Made by a program: the position numbers and the translations under genes | Part shown: positions 35,192 through 45,159 of the stretch, in pieces | How the letters are laid out: every line of letters starts with the position of its first letter | How positions within the stretch are numbered: position 1 is the first letter of the stretch | The notes under the pieces: generated by a model | What the model was told of the DNA's origin: nothing | Databases searched by the model: none | Seen by the model: only the letters and a program-made list of their open reading frames with translations | Source of the DNA: CAYZGU01 sp964478165 | GTDB taxonomy: Bacteria > Poribacteria > WGA-4E > JAJDTR01 | Direction: 5' to 3' | Length of the DNA: 45,295 nt | NCBI GenBank assembly: GCA_964478165.1 | Contig: CAYZGU010000034.1 | Span: 1-45,295, forward strand

Positions 35192-35656
35192 ATGGAACAG
35201 GAAAGCACACTCGTACTCATCAAACCCGACGGGGTCCAACGTGGATTGATTGGTGAGATTATCGCAAGATTTGAGCGCAAGGGACTCAAGATCGTCGGGC
35301 TCAAATTACTTGAACTCTCGCAAGAAAAAGCGGCAGAACTGTATTCCCCCCATCAGGGCAAGTTTTTCTACGGTTATCTGCTTGAATTTATGACATCAAA
35401 CCCGATCGTGGCACTTGCGATTTCGGGTGATAATGCAATAGAGCTTGTTCGCCTCATTAACGGTGCAACGAAGCCATCTGAATCTGAACCGGGCTCCATT
35501 CGTGGGGATTTCTCCATTGACATCACTCACAACGTTGTACATGCATCTGACTCGCTTGAAAACGCTGAACGTGAATTGAGAATCCTTTTCAAGCCTGATG
35601 AGATTCTCGCATTTTCGCGAATTGATGAAGCGATTGTCCACGGTCCTGAGCTATAG
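35192..35656 (+). CDS. ndk: Nucleoside diphosphate kinase
   Basis: Transfers the gamma-phosphate between nucleoside triphosphates and diphosphates through a phosphohistidine. Seen: TLVLIKPDGVQRGLIGEII, PGSIRGDFSID and the active-site His in HNVVHASDSLENAERE. 154 residues, slightly longer than the 140-150 typical, with a short carboxy-terminal extension. CAGGAG precedes the ATG. It stands alone. Confidence 0.96.
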   Translation: MEQESTLVLIKPDGVQRGLIGEIIARFERKGLKIVGLKLLELSQEKAAELYSPHQGKFFYGYLLEFMTSNPIVALAISGDNAIELVRLINGATKPSESEPGSIRGDFSIDITHNVVHASDSLENAERELRILFKPDEILAFSRIDEAIVHGPEL

Positions 35657-36267
35657 ATCTCAGCTCAGCCATGGGCTCAGATGCAGTTTCCTCCGATATT
35701 GGCTGTATCTGCATGAGGCTATAGAGGAATCGGTATTAACGATGTTTTAACGCCCTATTGTCAACATTCTTGCTGCCGGTGCACGTTTTGTAGTTCCTGA
35801 AATGTTTCATCCAGAGCAAGGTTCCTTCTTTAATGGAACCTGACTCTCGATGCTGGCTGGTCTTACCGTGTGCAGAAGAACAACAACGTCATTCTGGCTA
35901 ACAGCGTAATGGTAGTGTCCAATATCTTTATTGTCAATGAGTGCCTGCTATAGAGACATTGTGGGTTGGAAGCATTGAGTTTGAGGTGCGTCTGTGACCG
36001 ATTAGTGCTTTGAGCCTTTGGTGGCAGATCATAGGCGTTACGGATTTGTGGCAATTTTGGTGCATACAATCGATCCGCGTTGCGGTTGATGAATGTGAAA
36101 TACCAATTATCTAGAGGAGAGATCTTATACATAATGATCGCATAGAATTTTGTTGACATTCGGGTGACTGTGTCAGCGTTGTATGAACTTTTATTAACAA
36201 CGAGCGAAGTTAAGTGGAATGGTGCGTGAGTGGCCGTGACGATGTGCCGTATGAAATGTATATATGA
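35657..36267. other. Intergenic stretch after ndk
   Basis: No gene supported. A hairpin AGGTTCC/GGAACCT with nine-base loop lies near 35819-35841 without a T-run. A minus-strand frame of 98 codons at 35863-36159 has no recognisable features. Confidence 0.4.
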
Positions 36268-36447
36268 GCTGAACCCTTGGAGCCAGACCTGTCTGGCCTA
36301 GGTAGGGTAGAAAACGGAAAATCGGTTCTTGCCTTTTTTGAAGACGCTGCTCTACGTTTTGGACATGTGCTTAAACATCTTGAAGCTGTTACAGGCGCAG
36401 AGAAAGTAATGGTTGGACTCTTGGTTCCAATAGGGCGTTCGAAATAG
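36268..36447 (+). pseudogene. Short coding-like stretch, possible small gene or gene fragment
   Basis: An open frame of 59 codons reads AEPLEPDLSGLGRVENGKSV, then LAFFEDAALRFGHVLKHL, and ends VGLLVPIGRSK before a TAG. Composition is protein-like, with an amphipathic helix. It has no ATG near its front (TTG at 36277 possible). Immediately upstream an in-frame TGA at 36265 separates it from a further short open frame (VEWCVSGRDDVPYEMYI). It could be a fragment of a lost gene. Not recognised as any family. Confidence 0.25.
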
Positions 36448-36582
36448 CATTTATTGGTTTCAATAGTGCGCCTAGCAAGTTCTTAGTTTGAGGTTCTGGA
36501 ATCTGAGAAAGAGTGAATGATGCTTACTCCGGACTTTAAGGTCCAGTTCATGGATTGCGGCGTGGTTTTCTGGAGGTGGTCT

Positions 36583-38769
36583 ATGGATCAGATACATGGA
36601 TTAAGTAAGATGGTGTCACTTTTCGTTTGTTTCTGTTTTGCAATGCTGTCGCTGCCGAGTGCTTCATGTGCAACGAACGATTACTTTGAACGGATTACTG
36701 TCTTTTCTCGTGGTCGGATTGCCCATTTTTCCGACATGCCAATTCGCGTTTACGTTTCGCCGATGCTCGAGACAGAGGCATACCTCGACGCTATACGCCA
36801 TGCCATGAATCAGTGGGAGTCAGCGTCGGGGGGTATCGTCGAATTTAAAGAAACAACAGTGAGCGGGGAAGCTGATATTCGTGTGAGTTGGGGTACCGCT
36901 GGGCTTTGGCCCATCGCTGAGATGACGGGCGCAAAGACTGAGCTCACACGTCTCGACGCAACTCGGTCGAAGGTTGAGATGATTTTGGTCCCACCTGAGT
37001 CCGAGCTCGTGCGAACTGCTTTTCCCTCGCGCTTGCGTGCAATCTGTCTCCACGAGTTTGGACATGCCATTGGGCTTTGGGGACATAGTCCAATGGCATG
37101 CGACGTAGGGTTCCACGCGTCGAGTGCGCAGCGTCCAACTCGTCGCGATATCAACACACTCCTGCGAGTGTATGCCACTCCTTTGAACACGCCACAGCAT
37201 GAGCGTGCGATTAAATCGGTACAAGAAGATCTTGATGCTACTCCGGAAGACGCTCGCCGTTACTACCTCCTTGGAACAATTACAGCTGACAAAGGTGACA
37301 TTGACGGGGCAATCACACACCTCAAGACCGCCCTTACACTTGATTCGAATTTAGAATTCGCACGCGAGAAACTTCTCCAGGTTTGTCAGGATTTTGGTCG
37401 TTATGAGCAAGCAATACAACTCCTCAACGATGCCTTAACCGAAACACCTTCCCATGAAGCTTATAATACACTTGGTGTGATGTACTATCGAGATGGGAAA
37501 ATCGAAGAGTCCATAACGGCTTTTCAGCATTCGCTCAGGCTAAATTCGCACGATCCTGCAGCGCGGCATAATCTTCATCAAATCTTTCGGGAAAAAGGGC
37601 TTGCGGCACTCAATGCCGCGGATTATTCTCAAGTGAGCGCATATTTTGAGCAAGCGTTGCGATTCTCGTCTCGCGACTCCGGCACGATTCACCGATTGAT
37701 CGCCGACAGTTATACGAAACGTGGGGATTTTCCCAGTGCAATTGCTCAGTACCAGAAGGCACTAGAAATCAATCCGAGTGACCGTGAGGTTAGAGGAGAG
37801 CTTGCCGGGTGCTATAACAACTACGGTGTACAATTAAGAAGTGCGCATCTATGGGAGGACGCGATCCATGCATATAGTCGTGCTCTAGAAGTGATGCCGA
37901 CGTTTGTGATTGCCCGCTCCAACTTGATTGATGTGTTCTGGCAGATTGCGAATAGCCACCGTAGGACAGGAAATCTGAAGGAGGCAATAGCGGCTTATCG
38001 TCAGATTGTGTCCATAGACATGCGGGACAGCGGTGTGCACAGTATGTTAGGCGAATTGTATCTGAAGAGAAAAGCATACCCATCTGCCATTGAATCGTTT
38101 AAAGAAGCTCTAAAGCATACATCTAAGGTTGTCCAAGCTCGACATAACCTCATTGCGGCTTACACGACATATGCGCACGATCTCGATTCGCACGCGCAGT
38201 ACGATGCTGCAATAAAGCAGTTGCGCCTGGCGCTTTCGATTGCGCCGGCTCAGGAAAATCTACGCTTAAGTCTGGGCCGTGTCTACCAGAATGCTGGTAA
38301 GTTTAATCTCGCACAGGCGCAATTTGCACAGGTTTTGAGAGACCAACCAGAGAGTGAGGCGGCCAAGCGTGAGTCTGTCTATCTGCGGACGGTGTATGGA
38401 GAAAGGCTTATGAACGAAGGTAAGTATGGTTTAGCTTTGGCTGAATTTGAGGCAATTCCAGAGTGTGAAAGAAGCCTCGATATCTATAATACCATCGCGT
38501 ATCTCTATCTCATCCGCCGTAACCTGTCTGGGGCGCTAAGCGCGCTCGAATCGGTGTGCGCTATATCACCGACCGACGAAACCGCCTTCCAGAACTTGCT
38601 TGCGATTGAATCGCAACTGATTCGAAAACCCCCGTATAGGATGAATCGCGGTGTAGTCAACAATTTGCTGGTTCGGGTGCGAAATCAGCTAACTGTCTAC
38701 TATATGAATCGTGGAGCATATCGAGAGGCACTAACGAATTATAGAGCTGCAACTGACCTAGTTCACTGA
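36583..38769 (+). CDS. Matrixin-like metalloprotease fused to tetratricopeptide repeats
   Basis: From the ATG at 36583 (GGAGG six bases upstream) the protein has 728 residues; an ATG at 36517 would add 22. A signal peptide spans MVSLFVCFCFAMLSLPSASC. A short metzincin-type domain follows, with the zinc motif HEFGHAIGLWGHSP (HExxHxxGxxxxH-like) near residue 160 and a following Met-containing loop (PMACD). The rest is about a dozen TPR units such as AITHLKTALTLDSNLEFARE and SAIAQYQKALEINPSDREVR. Predicted secreted protease with a protein-binding arm. Neighbours give no clear partner. Confidence 0.85.
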   Translation: MDQIHGLSKMVSLFVCFCFAMLSLPSASCATNDYFERITVFSRGRIAHFSDMPIRVYVSPMLETEAYLDAIRHAMNQWESASGGIVEFKETTVSGEADIRVSWGTAGLWPIAEMTGAKTELTRLDATRSKVEMILVPPESELVRTAFPSRLRAICLHEFGHAIGLWGHSPMACDVGFHASSAQRPTRRDINTLLRVYATPLNTPQHERAIKSVQEDLDATPEDARRYYLLGTITADKGDIDGAITHLKTALTLDSNLEFAREKLLQVCQDFGRYEQAIQLLNDALTETPSHEAYNTLGVMYYRDGKIEESITAFQHSLRLNSHDPAARHNLHQIFREKGLAALNAADYSQVSAYFEQALRFSSRDSGTIHRLIADSYTKRGDFPSAIAQYQKALEINPSDREVRGELAGCYNNYGVQLRSAHLWEDAIHAYSRALEVMPTFVIARSNLIDVFWQIANSHRRTGNLKEAIAAYRQIVSIDMRDSGVHSMLGELYLKRKAYPSAIESFKEALKHTSKVVQARHNLIAAYTTYAHDLDSHAQYDAAIKQLRLALSIAPAQENLRLSLGRVYQNAGKFNLAQAQFAQVLRDQPESEAAKRESVYLRTVYGERLMNEGKYGLALAEFEAIPECERSLDIYNTIAYLYLIRRNLSGALSALESVCAISPTDETAFQNLLAIESQLIRKPPYRMNRGVVNNLLVRVRNQLTVYYMNRGAYREALTNYRAATDLVH

Positions 38770-38935
38770 CTTGGATGTTTGGCTGCCATCATAAGTGCGA
38801 CAATGCAGAGTTCGCCGCTGGCCTGTCGGAAAGTAATCTTCGCCAAGGTCAAGATGTGGGGTCAGATGTAGAGTCCATTTCTAGGTCATGAGATGTTGAT
38901 ATCTGTGCTTTGGTGAGGATTGGAGAAGAGAGGCC

Positions 38936-39436
38936 TTAATACATCCGGCGTAGAAACGCGGATAAGAAAAGAACAACGATGCCCAAACAAATAGTTATGT
39001 TAAGCCAGGTAGTGGGACGTTTCTGGAACGGCGAAAAGACCGTATATGGAAAAGTCAGGACGATTCCGAGTGTAAAGATTAGAAAAACGATGAAGAGCTT
39101 GACTCCGAGAATTAGGATATATACTGAATAGTCCGGGGAGGTTTCGAAAGCAGTTCGGGTTTGTTCCCGGGCGGAATTCAAGAAGTCAACATAATTATAT
39201 ATGCCGCTTGCCAAGATTGTGATTAATCCAATCCAGATGACCGGTCTGAATCGTCGAAAGGCAGATTCCGTTACCTGAGATTTCTCTGGTTGACGAAGGG
39301 GTTTCGTTGCAGGTAGTAGTATCACTCTCAGGAAGAAGAAACCCCCAATCATTAAGACAACAGAGCCAACGTGTAACCATTGTATTAGTGAGGGTAGGAG
39401 CTCGTAATTAGGAGTCATGGCTGTGTCGATTCGCAT
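38936..39436 (-). CDS. Four-helix membrane protein, CopD-like
   Basis: 166 residues with four hydrophobic segments: LIQWLHVGSVVLMIGGFFFL, PVIWIGLITILASGIYNYV, YILILGVKLFIVFLIFTLG and LNITICLGIVVLFLSAFL. The conserved-looking His in the first helix and the overall layout resemble CopD-domain or similar integral membrane proteins, but metal-binding residues are few, so the function is open. A second ATG at 39418 is possible. A TATAAT lies about 24 bases upstream of the first ATG on the minus strand. It is divergent from the aldehyde dehydrogenase gene. Confidence 0.75.
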   Translation of the reverse strand: MRIDTAMTPNYELLPSLIQWLHVGSVVLMIGGFFFLRVILLPATKPLRQPEKSQVTESAFRRFRPVIWIGLITILASGIYNYVDFLNSAREQTRTAFETSPDYSVYILILGVKLFIVFLIFTLGIVLTFPYTVFSPFQKRPTTWLNITICLGIVVLFLSAFLRRMY

Positions 39437-39530
39437 CCTTAATGTTTTCCTAATGGATTATATTCAATTGTACTTTATCTCACTTCGTTGGGTAGGTCAA
39501 GTCAAAAGCCAATCCGGCTTGAAATTCCAA

Positions 39531-39559
39531 TTGACAATCTTGGACAGAGATGGTATCTT
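39531..39559 (+). promoter_or_regulatory. Sigma-70-type promoter of the aldehyde dehydrogenase gene
   Basis: TTGACA (39531-39536), a 17-base spacer, and TATCTT (39554-39559). It lies about 95 bases before the start codon. Confidence 0.6.
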
Positions 39560-39656
39560 GTGTGAATATGATTCTAGATTTTAAAGGAAAATGTCCAAAC
39601 GACTTCATTACGATTTTCGGATTGTATAATGAGCACTGAAAACGGAGGGAATGCTA

Positions 39657-41075
39657 ATGAGAATGCACCTCGGTGGTGAATGGGTCGATAAATCAGAGAA
39701 GATTGAGGTTTTAAGTCCTTACGATGGCTCAGTGGTGGATACTGTTCCTAGAGGTGATGCCAGTGACGTTCAAAAGGCGCTAGTGACAGCAGAACGTGGC
39801 GCGGAGATCATGGCGAAACTGACGGGATACGAGCGTTACGAGATTCTTCACAAAGTCTCAGAACTAATGACGGATCGTTCGGAAGAACTTGCCCAGGTGA
39901 TAACGATGGAGGAGGGTAAGATTCTCGCCGAAGGACGGATGGAAGCCACTCGGGCGACAGAAATTATTGCGCTCTCGGCGGAGGAAGCCAAGCGGCGCTA
40001 CGGTGAAGTTATACCGCTTGAAGGTGCTCCGGGCGTCAAAGGAAAATTTGGTTTTACGTTACGCGTGCCATGCGGTATTATTGCTGGAATTAGCCCATTC
40101 AATTTTCCACTACACCTCGTCTGCCACAAAGCAGGTCCTGCTATCGCAGCTGGAAACGCGGTTATCCTTAAACCTGCTACCGACACACCGCTGTCCGCAT
40201 TAAAGCTTGTTGAACTTTTTGTGGAGGCCGGTTGTCCGCCCGAAGCTATTCAATGTGTAACTGGTGCAGGTAGTGAGATCGGTGATGCACTCTGTTCAGA
40301 TGCACGTGTTCGCAAGATTACTTTTACCGGCAGCCGTGATATTGGCGAACATATTTGTCGCGTTGGAGGCTTGAAACGAGTAACCATGGAACTGGGTTCA
40401 AACTCACCCTTAATCGTCATGCCGGACGCAGATCCCGAAAAGGTCGCGCAAGCTGCCGCTGCATCGGGTTATTCAAATGCCGGGCAAGTCTGTATTTCCA
40501 CGCAACGTGTCATCGCTCATGAGAAAATTTACGGCGATTTTCTCGACGCTTTCAAGTCGCAGGTCGAAGGAATTAGCATTGGAAACCCACTAGATCAACC
40601 GACGAAGATGGGACCGATGATTCGTGAATCAGATGCCGCTCGCGTCAGCCAATGGATTCAAGACGCGGTGGGTGGTGGTGCTGAGTTGGTAACCGGTGGT
40701 GAAAAACAGGGTCAATTTGTCACTCCTGCGATTCTCGCGGAGGTAGAGCCCAGTATGCAAATCTCTTGCGATGAGGTTTTTGGTCCTGCGGTTGGTGTCA
40801 CACGGGTGAATGACATCGATGAGGCGATTTCCCTCGCCAACGACACAAAGTATGGGTTGAGCGCGGCAATATTTACCGAGAACATCAATTGGGCCATGAG
40901 GTTCGTGCATGAAGTGGACTCTGGAAACTTGATGGTTAATTGGGGGACACAGTGGAGAGCGGACTTAATGCCGTATGGGGGTCTCAAGGAGAGTGGTATG
41001 GGCAAGGAGGGACCTAAGTATGCTGTACAAGAGATGACCGAAACCAAGATGGCGATTTTCCATCCGAGCGAATAA
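39657..41075 (+). CDS. NAD(P)-dependent aldehyde dehydrogenase
   Basis: Oxidises an aldehyde to its acid. Seen: GIIAGISPFNFPLHLVCHK, the cofactor-binding ITFTGSRDIGEHI, the catalytic Glu in VTMELGSNSP, the catalytic Cys in SNAGQVCISTQR, and DEVFGPAVGVTR. Sequence style is that of glyceraldehyde-3-phosphate (non-phosphorylating), lactaldehyde or succinate-semialdehyde dehydrogenases; the substrate cannot be fixed. Three in-frame ATGs cluster at 39651, 39657 and 39663; GGAGG is two, eight and fourteen bases away, so 39657 is preferred, giving 472 residues. No amino-terminal encapsulation peptide is visible, so no evidence links it to the microcompartment genes. Confidence 0.93.
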   Translation: MRMHLGGEWVDKSEKIEVLSPYDGSVVDTVPRGDASDVQKALVTAERGAEIMAKLTGYERYEILHKVSELMTDRSEELAQVITMEEGKILAEGRMEATRATEIIALSAEEAKRRYGEVIPLEGAPGVKGKFGFTLRVPCGIIAGISPFNFPLHLVCHKAGPAIAAGNAVILKPATDTPLSALKLVELFVEAGCPPEAIQCVTGAGSEIGDALCSDARVRKITFTGSRDIGEHICRVGGLKRVTMELGSNSPLIVMPDADPEKVAQAAAASGYSNAGQVCISTQRVIAHEKIYGDFLDAFKSQVEGISIGNPLDQPTKMGPMIRESDAARVSQWIQDAVGGGAELVTGGEKQGQFVTPAILAEVEPSMQISCDEVFGPAVGVTRVNDIDEAISLANDTKYGLSAAIFTENINWAMRFVHEVDSGNLMVNWGTQWRADLMPYGGLKESGMGKEGPKYAVQEMTETKMAIFHPSE

Positions 41076-41408
41076 AGTGTAGTGTAACGGTTCGTTATTT
41101 CCGTATCCTTGGATGAGATGGGAATAATTCACCCGTTTTCATTTTCATCTAAGCCACGGTTCCTCGCCTGTTTATTGCAATTACAACAACCCGGTGCTGA
41201 TTCTAAACGATTGCGCTCTGGGGTGTTGTGCGAGATTCCCGCCAGTCTTTTTTCCGCGTGTCTAATAGAGTTCGAACAGGGTTGCGAGAGTTGTAACACG
41301 TAACCGTTATGTGTATGCGTATTCTTATGGATTCACAGGTGTCTTGTCCTTAGTCCTTATCGTGAAATCCTTGATTCGTGGCTCCTAAAACAAGGAGAGA
41401 GCGCTTTG
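41076..41408. other. Intergenic, no gene seen
   Basis: A 64-codon plus-strand frame has no support. AAGGAGAG at its end is the ribosome site of the next gene. Confidence 0.4.
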
Positions 41409-42347
41409 ATGGTCCAAATCTGCAAGCTATCGATAGTCCTGATCTGCATTTCCAACTACCTGGCGTGTAATCGAGATACGGTACGACGTGGTTGGCACGC
41501 TGTCGAATCGGGTACAGATGTTCACCTATATGGTATTCATCTTACTGATGCCAAGCGCGGATGGGCCGTTGGTGCGGAGGGAGTAATACTGTCCACTATC
41601 GATGGTGGGTTAACGTGGAACAAACAATCCTCGAAGGGGGCTATTTCTAAGAATACACTCAATAAGGTCTATTTCTCCACTTCGACCAACGGTTGGTCGG
41701 TCAGTCGTTTGGGAGAAGTTTTCTATACGGGGAGCAGTGGCAAATCTTGGTTGAAGCAATCTACTCCAACCCTAAGTGCTCTGTTAGACGTTTGTTTCGT
41801 GGGTGTGTCGGAAGGATGGGTAGTTGGTGGATACGGTACAATCCTTCACACAAATGACGGTGGCGCGGTGTGGGAGAGGCAACGGACGCCGCCGATTGGG
41901 CATTTATGGGCTGTACATTTCGTTGATAATCAGCGTGGGTGGGCTGTTGGGGAGGAGGGTAGGGTTGTATATACACCAAATGGTGGTAAGAACTGGGTGG
42001 AACAGCGGAGTAATACTGATGAATCTCTTTTGGGGGTCTATTTTTCCGATGCGAAAATTGGGTGGATTGTTGGAACAGATGGATTGATATTGTACACGGA
42101 GGATGGAGGTGTTATATGGCAAGCTCAGGATGCGCCCGTGAAGAAGACTTTGCGCGGCGTTGCGTTTAGGACTCCGCATCAAGGGTGGATTATTGGTGCA
42201 GAAGGATTGATTCTACATACGTCTAATGGTGGAAAGACGTGGATAATTCAGGCGAGTAGGACGAGTTCTAATTTGCTGGATATCGCTATTCATGGAGGCC
42301 GTGGTTGGATTGTCGGTGCCCGGGGTGCTATTTTGCGCAGTGACTAG
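41409..42347 (+). CDS. Ycf48-like seven-bladed beta-propeller lipoprotein
   Basis: 312 residues. The signal ends in a lipobox (NYLAC), so the protein is likely membrane-anchored. Six clear repeats plus a last partial one follow the pattern GW.VG..G.IL.T.DGG..W..Q (for example GWVVGGYGTILHTNDGGAVW and GWIVGTDGLILYTEDGGVIW), giving the seven blades of the photosystem II assembly factor Ycf48/HCF136 fold. Outside phototrophs such proteins are common and of unknown role, probably protein-binding. AAGGAGAG lies nine bases before the ATG; a TTG three bases earlier is an alternative start. Confidence 0.88.
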   Translation: MVQICKLSIVLICISNYLACNRDTVRRGWHAVESGTDVHLYGIHLTDAKRGWAVGAEGVILSTIDGGLTWNKQSSKGAISKNTLNKVYFSTSTNGWSVSRLGEVFYTGSSGKSWLKQSTPTLSALLDVCFVGVSEGWVVGGYGTILHTNDGGAVWERQRTPPIGHLWAVHFVDNQRGWAVGEEGRVVYTPNGGKNWVEQRSNTDESLLGVYFSDAKIGWIVGTDGLILYTEDGGVIWQAQDAPVKKTLRGVAFRTPHQGWIIGAEGLILHTSNGGKTWIIQASRTSSNLLDIAIHGGRGWIVGARGAILRSD

Positions 42348-43115
42348 AGTCAATGTCGATGTTTCTCTCCTTCTATCAGCTGCACTTTGAGGAACGTACA
42401 CAGCACTATTCATCTTTATCGAGATGTGTTTCCCATTTTCGCATGCACACGAAAGTCATTCCAGAATGAATAGTGCCGAATAGAAGATGATAGGGCGCGC
42501 AGCATCGGCACAGTATTGACGCGCCAATCTGGTTCGAATATGGAATGGGAAATCAATTTGGGCGTTCTGTCGGATTTCGAAAAGATTTGATGTAATGGCG
42601 ATGGCTAGGTAAGTAGGCGCGGGCGAATTTTGAAGCTATTCCAATTCCATCTTAATTCCATCGTCAGCTGGTTGGTAGGGAAAATTCAGAGGCATGGTTC
42701 TAGTTCGATTCAGTGGATGATTTTAGAGCCTCCCCCTTCTTTACCTGGCAATTTGTGGAACTCGTACAAATATCTCGTGGTTTCGGTTGTTTTGGCTACT
42801 CCAGTGACTATTTTATGATTGTGCACAAGCTTGGTTAAAAAGGCTCAGAGTTTTGGAAAAAGAATTCCAGCACACCTTTAACCTTCCAGATATACATAGG
42901 CTATTAAGCATTGTAGACTGTCTCGAGGTAGTACATTTTTGATGTTGGATTCCTATAGGAGACAAGTCCGTGTTCACGTGCTTGGGTCGTCTCAACTCTA
43001 CAACACCGTAGTTTCCGGCGATTTCATTTTTTTTCTCAATACTCCCAGCTGGAATAGAATTCAACCGGGGAGTGTTGTGCCCACTTTAATCTCTGCTACG
43101 AGAACAAAATTCTGT
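42348..43115. other. Intergenic stretch between convergent genes
   Basis: No supported gene. A six-base inverted repeat GGCGCG/CGCGCC lies at 42494-42525. Otherwise unremarkable short frames. Confidence 0.4.
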
Positions 43116-43874
43116 CTATCCTCGCCCAATGTAGGGCATCTGGTTTGCCATCACCGTGATGAAAGGTACGTTCGTATCCAAAGGTAGGCCGGCCATGTAC
43201 ACTACGGCCCGTGCCACATTATCAGCGTCCATTCTTGCCTCAGCCATCCGCAATCCATTTGGCTGGAGACTTCCGGTATCCGATTTTGCCGTCATATCGG
43301 TTGCAGCGTTGCCGATGTCAATCTGACCGCATAGAATATCAGACGGACGTCCATCAAGGGAAGTCGATCGGGTCAGGCCTGTTATCCCGTGCTTTGTCGC
43401 AGTATAGGGTGCGGAGTTAGGTCGCGGCACATGTGCTGAGACAGAGCCGTTGTTGATTATTCGTCCGCCCTTGGGATCTTGATTCTTCATGATCTTTATA
43501 GCTTCTTGGGTACACAAGAATGCGGCGGTCAAGTTGGTATCCACAACTGTTTTCCATTGATCCAAGCTCAGTTCTTCCAGCGGGACACTTGGCGCACCCA
43601 CACCGGCATTGTTAAACAACAAATCCAGTCGGCCAAAGGCCTCTATAGTCTTATCAAATAGATTTCGGATAGCAGCAGGATTTGTCACATCGGTGGGCAC
43701 GGCTAACACGCGGCAACTAGCTGGTCCTGCCTCAGCAGCAGTGTCGCGAAGACGTTCGGCACGACGGCCAGCGATGGATACAGAATAGCCTTCTTCCAAA
43801 AGCGCGAATGCGGTTCGTTTACCAATCCCGCTTCCACCGCCTGTAATGATAGCAACATTCTTAGTTGAACTCAT
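43116..43874 (-). CDS. Short-chain dehydrogenase/reductase
   Basis: 252 residues. Cofactor motif TGGGSGIG with a GRRAERL acidic/basic loop (the Arg pair suggests NADP), NNAG, and the catalytic Ser/Tyr/Lys of NNGSVSAHV and APYTATKHG. The carboxy-terminal part (DADNVARAVVYMAGLPLDTNVPF) resembles a class of SDRs often annotated 3-oxoacyl-ACP-reductase-like; the substrate is unknown. AGGAGG precedes the ATG. It follows the aldo/keto reductase gene on the same strand by 209 bases. Confidence 0.9.
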   Translation of the reverse strand: MSSTKNVAIITGGGSGIGKRTAFALLEEGYSVSIAGRRAERLRDTAAEAGPASCRVLAVPTDVTNPAAIRNLFDKTIEAFGRLDLLFNNAGVGAPSVPLEELSLDQWKTVVDTNLTAAFLCTQEAIKIMKNQDPKGGRIINNGSVSAHVPRPNSAPYTATKHGITGLTRSTSLDGRPSDILCGQIDIGNAATDMTAKSDTGSLQPNGLRMAEARMDADNVARAVVYMAGLPLDTNVPFITVMANQMPYIGRG

Positions 43875-44083
43875 GTGGTAACCTCCTGGGTGTGAGAATT
43901 TAAAACTGCCAAGTCATTGAGCGAGTATGTTTGTTCTGATTTTCTGAAGTGACGCTGCACATCATCCTATCTTTTCCCCAGTCCTAAATCTGATCGTGGT
44001 GATGTCAACAATTAAAACAGGATTGGTGTCCATGCAATCTTGTCCAGTTCTCAGATTTTCCTCCATGGCTGCCGAAGGATGGG

Positions 44084-45022
44084 CTAATACCCCTGTTCCA
44101 AGAATCTACCAATTACTTCGTGTGAAATCGGTTCACTCACTGCCCGAGCGTTCAGCTCTAGCTGCTCGATGTTTAGACTGCCGATTGGGTTACCGTGGAT
44201 GCGCGTTTCACGCAGGCAGAATTGCAAGGCCACCCCCAATAGGCTGAGATTGTTGTCGATGCACCACTGTCGCATCTTGATGGCGCGGGCGACTTCCGGA
44301 TTGTCCTGACTTCGGTTAGAAAGATTAATTCCCGTTAAAAGGCCGCGCTTAATCGACCATCCATTTAGTACGCCGATGTCTTTTTCTGCAGCCGCTGGAA
44401 GGATGTCGTGAGCTGCGGTTTGACCAAACAGATTGTGGTCGCTGAATGTCAGGAGCACGTCCACCTCCCCCGTTTCAATCGCTTGGAGGTGGAAATCATG
44501 TGGTCTCATCGCATAACCGATGTTATGGATTACACCACGGTTTTTCAGCTGCTTGAGTGCTTCAAACGTTCCCCCCTTTGCCAGCGTCGGTTCGATTTCA
44601 CGAGGATCGTGGACAAGCATAGCGTCAAAATAATCCGTGCCAAGTAATTCTAGCTGTTTTTCGATGTTCTCAATGGCATAGTCGGCAGAATAATTTACTT
44701 CTCCGGGTTTGATTTTATACTCAATGCCGTTCCACTCATAAGTGCGCTCAGCGCAGATTCGCGCACTTATGACAATCTTATTGCGTTTGATGACGCCATT
44801 CTTAAGTGCGACTCCGAGTTTTCGCTGCGAATCACCGTAGCAGAGCGCGACGTCAAAGTGGTTAATTCCAATGTCGACGGCATGTCGCATAAGTTGACAG
44901 GCTTCATCGTCAGGGACATCACCAAAGTGGTTGCCAAAGCCCTGCGTGCCGAAGGGAATTACCGGAATTGTGAGTTCGCTCCTTCCCCACCTGCGTCGAG
45001 GAATTGTGAATGGTTGATTCAT
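44084..45022 (-). CDS. Aldo/keto reductase family protein with altered catalytic lysine
   Basis: 312 residues of the AKR barrel. The Asp and Tyr of the catalytic tetrad are in NHFDVALCYGDSQRKLG and the His in AMLVHDP. The Lys normally in the ATK block is replaced: the segment reads IVISARIC, with Arg in the Lys position by alignment. The amino terminus RRRWGRSELTIPVIPFGTQGF is typical of the family. AAGGAG lies eight bases before the ATG. The Lys change may alter or remove oxidoreductase activity. Confidence 0.88.
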   Translation of the reverse strand: MNQPFTIPRRRWGRSELTIPVIPFGTQGFGNHFGDVPDDEACQLMRHAVDIGINHFDVALCYGDSQRKLGVALKNGVIKRNKIVISARICAERTYEWNGIEYKIKPGEVNYSADYAIENIEKQLELLGTDYFDAMLVHDPREIEPTLAKGGTFEALKQLKNRGVIHNIGYAMRPHDFHLQAIETGEVDVLLTFSDHNLFGQTAAHDILPAAAEKDIGVLNGWSIKRGLLTGINLSNRSQDNPEVARAIKMRQWCIDNNLSLLGVALQFCLRETRIHGNPIGSLNIEQLELNARAVSEPISHEVIGRFLEQGY

Positions 45023-45159
45023 GGTTTAACTCCTTAAATGGGGCCGATCACGGCGGAGGCTTGATTGTCCGAATGTTGACAAGCTGAATTGGTGTTAATG
45101 TAATATCTGTGCAGTTGCTCGATGTTGGGTGGGCGCTAAAGACAAACCCAGCCACACTA

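Noticed and set aside
42520..42545. GGTTCGAAT resembling a tRNA T-loop
   Set aside because: No matching acceptor, anticodon or D-arm around it.
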